From CAYPEK01 sp964409645 (GTDB lineage: Bacteria > UBP15 > UBA6099): a stretch of DNA of 5,785 nt. Position 1 is the stretch's first letter. The number at the start of each line of letters is the position of its first letter. The notes under the pieces were generated by a model. The model was not told the DNA's origin. It did not search any database and saw only the letters and a program-made list of their open reading frames with translations. Shown here in pieces: positions 1 through 4,834 of this stretch. Position numbers and translations under genes: made by a program. The stretch lies in the NCBI GenBank assembly GCA_964409645.1, contig CAYPEK010000173.1, positions 1-5,785 on the forward strand. The letters run 5' to 3'.

Positions 1-1
1 A

Positions 2-394
2 CCGCTTTATCCGTTTGGCTACGGGCTCAGCTATACGAAATTCGAATATTCCGGGCTGACGATCGACAAGCCCGAGGCGGGCAGGGAAGACACGGTCAAC
101 GTGAGCTTCAAAGTGAAAAACACCGGCGGGCGCGACGGGGACGAAGTCGTTCAGTTGTACGTCCGCGACGTTGAATCGAGCGTTCAGCAGCCGTTGAAGC
201 AGCTAAAGGCGTTCAAGCGGATCAGCCTCGCGAAAGGCGAGACGAAGACCGTCACGCTTCCGCTTCCTGTGAAAAAACTCCGCTTCTGGGACCCGGGCAC
301 CCGCAAGTACACAGTCGAGCCCGGCCTGTTCGACATCATGGTCGGCGCCTCGTCGGCGGACATCCGCCTCACCGGCAGCCTAAAAGTGAAGTAA
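2..394 (+). CDS. GH3 beta-glucosidase/xylosidase-like enzyme, C-terminal part (5' end outside window)
   Basis: This is the last 130 residues of a glycoside hydrolase family 3 protein, which removes terminal beta-linked sugars from oligosaccharides. The frame is open to the left edge and ends in TAA at 392-394. The visible part opens with LYPFGYGLSYTKFEY, the conserved GH3 sequence just before the C-terminal domain. A fibronectin type III-like domain follows (visible residues about 34-130), with its typical NTGGRDGDEVVQLYVRD, PLKQLKAFKRI and EPGLFDIMVGASSADI segments. The catalytic (alpha/beta)8 and alpha/beta sandwich domains of this usually 700-900-residue family lie upstream, so the nucleophile, the substrate and any signal peptide cannot be judged. 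A GTG at 101 is internal and not a real start. GH3 beta-glucosidase, beta-xylosidase and N-acetylglucosaminidase cannot be told apart from this tail, although the Fn3-like domain favours the first two. The gene is followed directly by a strong terminator. Confidence 0.93.
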   Translation, partial: PLYPFGYGLSYTKFEYSGLTIDKPEAGREDTVNVSFKVKNTGGRDGDEVVQLYVRDVESSVQQPLKQLKAFKRISLAKGETKTVTLPLPVKKLRFWDPGTRKYTVEPGLFDIMVGASSADIRLTGSLKVK

Positions 395-418
395 GCGAAT
401 TATAAGTATCGAAAATTT

Positions 419-452
419 AAAAAGGCGGGATATCCATATCCCGCCTTTTTTT
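419..452. terminator. Bidirectional Rho-independent terminator between convergent genes
   Basis: A perfect inverted repeat pairs 419-433 with 436-450 around the GC core GGCGGGAT/ATCCCGCC. On the + strand the T run 446-452 follows, ending the GH3 transcript 25-55 bases after its stop. On the - strand the A-rich left flank (412-423) reads as a T-rich tract, so the same hairpin could end the methyltransferase transcript arriving from 587. The central ATAT pairs would probably open into a larger loop. Pairing and T tracts are seen directly; use on both strands is inferred. Confidence 0.85.
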
Positions 453-586
453 CGTGATCGAAATAAAGCCGGGAGAATGTCATCGCGAGGCGTTGTTTGC
501 CTAAGCAGTCACTAACTTAATTCCTATAGAGATCGATGATTTACTTTACCTCTGCTTTTTGCCCTGCTACTAAGAAGTATGTCATA

Positions 587-1261
587 TCAAAATATAAACG
601 GAATGAGTCGCCATCTGGTCTTCTGCGCGTAACCGGCGTATCCTTCGAGGTTCGCTTTCAGGAAACGGTCTTCAAGAAGAGTGCGAAGCGCCAGAAGGGC
701 GACGGACACCGCGACAAAGATGAATGACCAATATGAATTCATAATCAGCGGAAAGCCGATAATGGAGATTATCATTCCGAGATATCCCGGGTGGCGGACA
801 ACCTTGTACAGCCCGGTTTCGCAGACGGTGTGTTTTCTTTCCGTCTCTATCCTGACAGTGCTCGAGAAAAAGGCGTTAGCGCGTTTCGCCAGCGCGAACA
901 GAATCTGTCCGGCCAACATCAGACACACGCCGGCGGCTGTCGCTGCTATGGGGAAACTGCCCGACCATTTGTATCTGCCGGAGTCTAGCCCGGCCACGAC
1001 GAAGGTGGCGATGTTCATGAGGAAAATGACGAGCAGCAGCATCCGGTCCCATTTCAGTCCCTCGCGCGCGCGAGTGGCCCGCTCGACGGTCAGGTCGGAA
1101 CCCTTTGGCATAAGAAGATGATTGAGGGTGGTTCCTACGATCGCGACTATCAGATATAGATTTGCCTGCCAGTAGTGTGTTTTGCCGCCCGCAATGTAGA
1201 TAGGAATCGCGAAAATCAGAACGCCGATGTAACTCCCGATGACTGCCTTGCCCTTGGACAT
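587..1261 (-). CDS. Integral-membrane methyltransferase, isoprenylcysteine carboxyl methyltransferase (ICMT)/PEMT-like family
   Basis: The 224-residue protein is mostly hydrophobic, with membrane segments at about residues 6-24, 33-50, 74-92, 104-124 and a closely spaced pair at 163-195. The C-terminal third carries the family signature: RHPGYLG at 156-162, the acidic pair E197-D198 after the last membrane segment, then GYAGYAQKTRWRLIPFIF at the end. In this family these parts bind S-adenosylmethionine and close the active site at the membrane surface. Eukaryotic ICMT methylates prenylated cysteine. Bacterial homologues mostly have unknown substrates, and lipids or small hydrophobic molecules are possible. 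The ATG at 1261 is chosen because a G-run ribosome site sits 8 bases upstream. A TTG at 1300 would add 13 residues but lies beyond the likely -10 box. The gene is divergent from the rrf2-hcp operon and convergent with the GH3 gene, and no partner gene hints at its substrate. Family is clear, function is not. Confidence 0.86.
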   Translation of the reverse strand: MSKGKAVIGSYIGVLIFAIPIYIAGGKTHYWQANLYLIVAIVGTTLNHLLMPKGSDLTVERATRAREGLKWDRMLLLVIFLMNIATFVVAGLDSGRYKWSGSFPIAATAAGVCLMLAGQILFALAKRANAFFSSTVRIETERKHTVCETGLYKVVRHPGYLGMIISIIGFPLIMNSYWSFIFVAVSVALLALRTLLEDRFLKANLEGYAGYAQKTRWRLIPFIF

Positions 1262-1269
1262 TTTATTTG

Positions 1270-1275
1270 CCCCCC
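1270..1275 (-). promoter_or_regulatory. Ribosome binding site deciding the methyltransferase start
   Basis: Read on the - strand, six G residues lie 8 bases before the ATG at 1261. This is a G-rich but imperfect Shine-Dalgarno site. No comparable site precedes the in-frame TTG at 1300, which favours the shorter protein. Confidence 0.55.
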
Positions 1276-1282
1276 GCCCATA

Positions 1283-1308
1283 ATAATTCGAATTATACAA
1301 CTATAATT
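1283..1308. promoter_or_regulatory. Two overlapping perfect AT-rich dyads, candidate operator
   Basis: ATAATTCGAATTAT at 1283-1296 is a perfect 14-base palindrome. AATTATACAACTATAATT at 1291-1308 is a perfect 7-base inverted repeat with a 4-base spacer. They share one arm, giving three alternating ATAATT/AATTAT half-sites. The cluster overlaps the probable -10 box of the methyltransferase gene, where a bound repressor would block transcription. The symmetry is seen directly; the regulatory role is inferred. AT-rich DNA makes short dyads more likely by chance, and I recognise no known operator consensus here. Confidence 0.4.
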
Positions 1309-1330
1309 AATACATAAATCAACGCGTCAA
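1292..1330 (-). promoter_or_regulatory. Probable promoter of the methyltransferase gene
   Basis: On the - strand a perfect TATAAT lies at 1297-1292, about 30 bases before the ATG at 1261. The -35 element is uncertain. TTGATT (1322-1317) is 19 bases upstream of this TATAAT. TTGACG (1330-1325) is a better hexamer, but it pairs only with a weaker TATAGT-like -10 further upstream. The 13-base extension from a TTG start at 1300 would fall before this -10 box, which supports the shorter gene model. Confidence 0.4.
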
Positions 1331-1397
1331 TATTAAATTCGTAAACCGATTACAATGAGCCTGAATACATCGTTTATGAAAAAACATTTCAAGCGGC

Positions 1398-1426
1398 TTG
1401 ACAAAAGTGGCGTAAATAGGTATAGT
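1398..1426 (+). promoter_or_regulatory. Near-consensus sigma-70 promoter of the rrf2-hcp operon
   Basis: A perfect -35 TTGACA at 1398-1403 is followed, after exactly 17 bases, by TATAGT at 1421-1426, which is 5 of 6 to the -10 consensus. Transcription would begin near 1433, giving a leader of about 25 bases before the ATG at 1458. A promoter this strong in front of a stress operon suggests control by repression, which fits autoregulation by the Rrf2 protein. GGTAT occurs twice, at 1419-1423 and 1427-1431, flanking and overlapping the -10 box, but no clear palindromic operator is visible. Confidence 0.85.
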
Positions 1427-1446
1427 GGTATCAGAATGCTTTAATT

Positions 1447-1451
1447 GGAGG
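1447..1451 (+). promoter_or_regulatory. Ribosome binding site fixing the rrf2 start
   Basis: GGAGG lies 6 bases before the ATG at 1458, an ideal site. The longer in-frame alternative, GTG at 1425, lies inside the -10 box and would not be in the transcript, so it is rejected. Confidence 0.85.
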
Positions 1452-1457
1452 CGGCAA

Positions 1458-1892
1458 ATGTCGGGAGTTCTGAAAATATCGGAAGCGGCAACAATCGCAA
1501 TTCACGCAATGGTGTATCTGGCAACTTTAAATGAATCCGAACTTGCATCGACAAAAGAGATTGCCGGGACATACGGCGTGTCGGAAGCTCATCTCAGCAA
1601 AGTAATTCAGAGGCTCACGCACACGGGGCTGGTCAAGACATTCCGCGGGCCCAAGGGCGGCATATCGCTCGCAAAGCCGTCAAACAAGATAACTCTTCTC
1701 AATGTTTATGAAGCGATAGAAGGGCCGATGCCGACTTCGACGTGTCTGCTCGGCAAAAGCAAATGCGGCGGTGGCTGCGTGTTAGGTGACCTTATTTCGT
1801 CCGTTAATAAACAGGTCAGAACCCGTTTCTCTGAAATTAAGTTGTCCGATTTCGCGGCAAAACAAACGATGGGATTAAATAAATTGAAATAA
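1458..1892 (+). CDS. Rrf2-family transcriptional regulator, probable Fe-S/redox or NO sensor controlling hcp
   Basis: The 144-residue protein has the usual Rrf2 length and layout. The N-terminal winged helix (about 5-80) includes the helix-turn-helix STKEIAGTYGVSEAHLSKVI (31-50) and the wing FRGPKGGISLAKP (62-74). A dimerisation helix (about 80-90) follows, then a short cysteine-bearing loop. C96, C103 and C107 (spacing C-X6-C-X3-C) occupy the place where IscR, NsrR and related members bind an iron-sulfur cluster. That makes Fe-S sensing of nitric oxide, oxygen or iron status likely but not shown. The spacing differs from IscR (C-X5-C-X5-C). The gene is first in a two-gene unit, ending 17 bases before hcp, and is driven by a near-consensus promoter. 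The simplest model is a repressor of its own operon, released when the cluster is damaged by NO or redox stress. NsrR-like, IscR-like or another subgroup cannot be decided by eye. Confidence 0.9.
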   Translation: MSGVLKISEAATIAIHAMVYLATLNESELASTKEIAGTYGVSEAHLSKVIQRLTHTGLVKTFRGPKGGISLAKPSNKITLLNVYEAIEGPMPTSTCLLGKSKCGGGCVLGDLISSVNKQVRTRFSEIKLSDFAAKQTMGLNKLK

Positions 1893-1909
1893 ATTAAGGG
1901 GGTATAAAT

Positions 1910-3577
1910 ATGTTCTGTTTTCAATGTCAGGAGACAGCAAAAAACACCGGGTGCACGATCAGAGGAGTTTGTGGCAAGCCGGAAGACACCGCGAATCTTC
2001 AGGACCTTTTGATATTCGTCCTGAAGGGGATCGCCATTTACAGCGAGAAGCTGAAGGAACTGGGCGTTTACGACAAGGAAACCGGCCTGTTCACGGCACA
2101 GAGCCTGTTCACGACGATCACCAACGTCAACTGGGACAACGACCGGTTCGTCGCGCTGATAGGCGAAGCGCTGAAACGCCGCGATCAGCTTAAGGAAAAA
2201 TTCCTTAAAGAGTACAAGGCGAAGAACGGCAAGGATTTCGATGCGCCGCTCCACGATGCGGCCACATGGTTCTCCGCCGATCCGGCCGCGTATGCGGAGA
2301 AGGCGAAAGAAGTCGGCGTCCTTTCGACAGGCAGCAACGAAGACGTCAGGTCGCTGAGGCAGCTTCTCGTTCTGGGCATTAAGGGAATCTGCGCGTATGC
2401 GGATCACGCCGCCGTCCTCGGTTTTGAAAAAGATGAGATATACGATTTCGTGATGGAGGGGCTGGCGTCCACGACTAAGGACCTGTCCGTGGATGAAATG
2501 GTGGGCCTTGTGATGAAAGCGGGGCAGACAGCGGTGACGACCATGGCGCTGCTGGACGAAGCAAATACTTCAACGTATGGCAACCCGGAAATCACCGAAG
2601 TCAACATCGGCGTCCGCGGGAATCCGGGTATCCTCATCAGCGGTCACGACCTCAAGGACATGGAGGAGCTGCTCAAGCAGACCGAGGGGACCGGCGTCGA
2701 TGTTTACACGCACAGCGAAATGCTCCCGGCGCATTATTACCCGGCATTCAAGAAATACGCACATTTCGCCGGCAACTACGGCAGCTCGTGGTGGCACCAG
2801 AACGAGGATTTCGAAACATTCAATGGGCCGATTCTCATGACGACGAACTGCCTCGTACCACTCAAGAAGGAAAGCACATACCTCGGAAGGCTTTTCACGA
2901 CCGGCATGGTCGGATATGCTGGCGCGAAACACATTCCGGAAAGAACGCCGGGTGGGGCGAAGGACTTCTCCGAAATCATCGAGCTGGCAAAGAAGTGCGA
3001 ACCGCCGAAAGAGATCGAAACAGGCAAGATCGTGGGCGGATTCGCGCACAATCAGGTGCTCGCGCTCGCCGACAAGGTCATCGACGCCGTGAAATCGGGA
3101 GCTATCAAGAGATTCGTAGTCATGGCCGGTTGTGACGGACGCCAGAAGACGCGCAACTACTTTACCGACGTTGCGGAAAACCTGCCCAAGGACGCAGTCA
3201 TCCTCACTGCCGGGTGTGCAAAATACCGGTATAACAAGCTGGCGCTCGGCGACATCGGAGGCATCCCGAGAGTGCTCGATGCGGGCCAGTGCAACGATTC
3301 GTACTCGCTGGCGGTGATCGCGCTCAAACTCAAAGAGGTGTTCGGACTCGCCGACATCAACGAACTGCCGATCTCCTACGACATCGCGTGGTACGAGCAG
3401 AAGGCCGTTGCGGTTCTTCTGGCGCTGCTGTTCCTCGGAGTGAAGGGGATACGGCTCGGCCCGACGCTGCCCGCGTTCCTGTCGCCCGCCGTCGCAGGCG
3501 TACTGGTGGAAAAGTTCGACATCAAACCCATCAGCACGGTTGAGGAAGACGTCGCCGCCATGATGGCCGGAAAATAA
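1910..3577 (+). CDS. hcp: Hybrid cluster protein (Hcp, hydroxylamine reductase / NO reductase), class I
   Basis: This 555-residue protein is a complete cytoplasmic Hcp. Hcp enzymes reduce hydroxylamine to ammonia in vitro and, in E. coli, act as high-affinity NO reductases and protein S-nitrosylases. The N-terminal C3-X2-C6-X8-C15-X5-C21 spacing is the class I form, which holds a [4Fe-4S] cluster and is typical of strict anaerobes. All hybrid-cluster ligands are present: H246 (in SGHDL), E270 (THSEML), C314 (TTNCLVP), C408 (MAGCDGR, the persulfide position), C436 (TAGCAKY), C461 (AGQCNDS) and E496 (WYEQKA), with K498 nearby. From memory, these numbers are each two higher than the Desulfovibrio vulgaris Hcp ligands. 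The order is an N-terminal helical domain followed by two Rossmann-like domains. ATG 1910 follows AAGGGGG (1896-1902) by 7 bases. The gene is co-transcribed with rrf2 and closed by its own terminator. No hcr reductase gene is adjacent, as is usual for class I. Confidence 0.98.
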   Translation: MFCFQCQETAKNTGCTIRGVCGKPEDTANLQDLLIFVLKGIAIYSEKLKELGVYDKETGLFTAQSLFTTITNVNWDNDRFVALIGEALKRRDQLKEKFLKEYKAKNGKDFDAPLHDAATWFSADPAAYAEKAKEVGVLSTGSNEDVRSLRQLLVLGIKGICAYADHAAVLGFEKDEIYDFVMEGLASTTKDLSVDEMVGLVMKAGQTAVTTMALLDEANTSTYGNPEITEVNIGVRGNPGILISGHDLKDMEELLKQTEGTGVDVYTHSEMLPAHYYPAFKKYAHFAGNYGSSWWHQNEDFETFNGPILMTTNCLVPLKKESTYLGRLFTTGMVGYAGAKHIPERTPGGAKDFSEIIELAKKCEPPKEIETGKIVGGFAHNQVLALADKVIDAVKSGAIKRFVVMAGCDGRQKTRNYFTDVAENLPKDAVILTAGCAKYRYNKLALGDIGGIPRVLDAGQCNDSYSLAVIALKLKEVFGLADINELPISYDIAWYEQKAVAVLLALLFLGVKGIRLGPTLPAFLSPAVAGVLVEKFDIKPISTVEEDVAAMMAGK

Positions 3578-3605
3578 AACGGAATAAATATCAGTGATGC
3601 TATTC

Positions 3606-3643
3606 AGCGCCCCCGGATTCACACCGGGGGCGCTTTTATTTTT
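3606..3643 (+). terminator. Rho-independent terminator of the rrf2-hcp operon
   Basis: An 11-base perfect stem, AGCGCCCCCGG (3606-3616) with CCGGGGGCGCT (3624-3634), has a 7-base loop and runs into TTTTATTTTT. It lies 28 bases after the hcp stop and separates this operon from the downstream nucleosidase. No A run precedes the stem, so it should act only on the + strand. Confidence 0.93.
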
Positions 3644-3673
3644 AGAAGAACACAATAGTGTACGTTTAAGTTC

Positions 3674-3739
3674 GAGGGTGGAATATGAATTTTGTCGGAT
3701 GCAATTTATTTGTACTACGGACGGTGTTTTGGATAAAAT
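3674..3739 (+). promoter_or_regulatory. Strong ribosome site and ATG upstream of, but out of frame with, the nucleosidase gene
   Basis: GAGGGTGG (3674-3681) stands just before an ATG at 3685, a better initiation site than any at the nucleosidase start. The frame from 3685 is shifted by one base relative to the nucleosidase (3740-3685 = 55) and runs inside it to 4026 as an arginine-rich, non-protein-like translation. It could be chance, a leader reading frame that delivers ribosomes to the start at 3740, or a sign that a one-base error hides a longer N-terminus. No convincing promoter is visible between 3644 and 3739. Confidence 0.3.
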
Positions 3740-4606
3740 ATGCGCATGAAAACACTGACATCACGCACTGTTATTTTTTTAATTCTCATTCTGCTTTTCG
3801 CCATCCCGCGGATGCTGCTGGCCGCAACGGGAATTATGGGCGCGCTCGGCGAAGAAATCGCGGACATCAGGAAGGACATGGCGCTCGAAAATACCGTCAC
3901 AGTCGCCGGGCGCAGTTTTTTCGTCGGCAAATGCGAAGGCCGCGATATAGTGCTCGTGAAGTCGGAGATAGGGAAGGTCAACGCCGCGATGACCGCGCAG
4001 ATTCTGATCGACAAATTCAATGTTGACCGGATAATTTTCACAGGTGTCGCGGGCGGTGTAGATGAGAAACTCAAACCCGGCGACATCGTCATCGCAACGA
4101 AGCTCGCACAGCACGATTACGGCATAATCCAAGGTAATAACCTGACAGTGAATTCGCTCCTGATCCCCCGCGACGGCGGCAAGGCGGACAGCGTCACTTT
4201 TTTCGACACAGACAGCACGCTCGCGCAATCGGCGCTCGACGCGGCGAAGCAGACGCAGTTCAAGGAACTCTCGCTCGCCCGCTACGGGAAACACTATCCC
4301 GTTGTGACGTCCGGAATCATAGTTACAGGCGACCAGTTCATCGCGAGCGCGAAGAAGCGCGAATGGCTGAAGAAAACACTTAACGCCTCGGCGGTGGAGA
4401 TGGAGGGCGGCGCCGTTGCTCAGGTCTGCGAAACTTACCGTGTCCCATATATCGTGATCCGCGCGGTGAGCGACCTCGCCGACGACATCGCGACCGACAC
4501 GTTCATTAAAATGAAAGACACTGCCGCGCTCAACTCGGCAATGCTCGTCGAAAACATGCTCAAAAACATGAACCCGCCATCGGGCAGCGTAGAAAACAAG
4601 AAATGA
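3740..4606 (+). CDS. Exported 5'-methylthioadenosine/S-adenosylhomocysteine nucleosidase (MTAN)-family protein
   Basis: The 288-residue protein belongs to the PNP/UDP phosphorylase superfamily and most resembles MTA/SAH nucleosidase, which cleaves adenine from methylthioadenosine and S-adenosylhomocysteine. The core begins GIMGALGEEI (31-40), where E39 aligns with the E. coli catalytic E12. The VEMEGGAVAQVC segment (219-230) carries E222, matching E174, and IRAVSD (240-245) ends in D245, matching the catalytic D197. The glycine-rich FTGVAGGVDEKLKPGDIVIA segment is also typical. Unlike cytoplasmic MTAN (about 230 residues), it has an N-terminal signal: basic MRMKTLTSR, hydrophobic 10-23, and a likely cleavage near LLAA (26-29). 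No lipobox cysteine is present. Removing the signal leaves the first core strand right at the N-terminus, so the export reading is consistent. A stop codon at 3734-3736 limits the start to ATG 3740 or 3746. Only a weak GGA precedes the first. The gene stands alone between the hcp terminator and a non-coding gap. Confidence 0.88.
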   Translation: MRMKTLTSRTVIFLILILLFAIPRMLLAATGIMGALGEEIADIRKDMALENTVTVAGRSFFVGKCEGRDIVLVKSEIGKVNAAMTAQILIDKFNVDRIIFTGVAGGVDEKLKPGDIVIATKLAQHDYGIIQGNNLTVNSLLIPRDGGKADSVTFFDTDSTLAQSALDAAKQTQFKELSLARYGKHYPVVTSGIIVTGDQFIASAKKREWLKKTLNASAVEMEGGAVAQVCETYRVPYIVIRAVSDLADDIATDTFIKMKDTAALNSAMLVENMLKNMNPPSGSVENKK

Positions 4607-4834
4607 ACTAATCGTGATTCGGAGTGCTATACAACTCTGATTTAAGGCGCTTCGCGCAGGAAATACGAAACATTGAATAGAAGCAGCGGCACATCGACAG
4701 CAACGCAAAATGCCTGTTTTATCCCTCTTATGAAGGGGGCGCAGGGGGATGTGGATCCATATTAAATCGTTCTCACGCTCTATCCAGTATCGATTACAAA
4801 CATCCGATTTCACAAATGCATCTATTTATATGCT
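4607..4834. other. Non-coding gap between convergent genes with two small hairpins
   Basis: No gene or strong terminator is visible. A weak 7-pair stem, TCGGAGT (4619-4625) with ACTCTGA (4634-4640), including one G-T pair, is followed only by TTT and might weakly end the nucleosidase transcript. A second 7-pair hairpin (4723-4729 with 4733-4739, 3-base loop) lies within a G-rich stretch ending GGGGGCGCAGGGGGAT and lacks a T run. The overlap of AT-rich DNA at its right end with the next gene marks a change in base composition. Confidence 0.4.

Noticed and set aside
681..1121. Plus-strand frame within the methyltransferase gene
   Set aside because: The - strand frame has membrane segments and the ICMT signature; this one is its antisense shadow.
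1376..1444. A 22-codon reading frame beginning ATGAAAAAACATTTC that spans the rrf2 promoter
   Set aside because: It has no ribosome site and covers the -35 and -10 boxes, so most of it would not be in the transcript.
1425..1457. GTG at 1425 as a longer start for the Rrf2 gene
   Set aside because: It lies inside the -10 box, and the ATG at 1458 has an ideal GGAGG site; the shorter protein matches the family N-terminus.
2570..3655. Long open frame on the - strand opposite hcp
   Set aside because: It is a shadow of the GC-rich hcp coding sequence: its translation is rich in R, H and E, has no recognisable domain and runs over the hcp terminator.
3706..3739. TTGTAC...TAAAAT as a promoter for the nucleosidase
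   Set aside because: The -10-like box touches the ATG at 3740, so transcription would begin after the start codon; the -35 match is only 3 of 6.
3779..4813. Long open frame on the - strand opposite the nucleosidase
   Set aside because: It is antisense to a convincing MTAN-family gene; the translation is arginine/cysteine-rich without any family motif.
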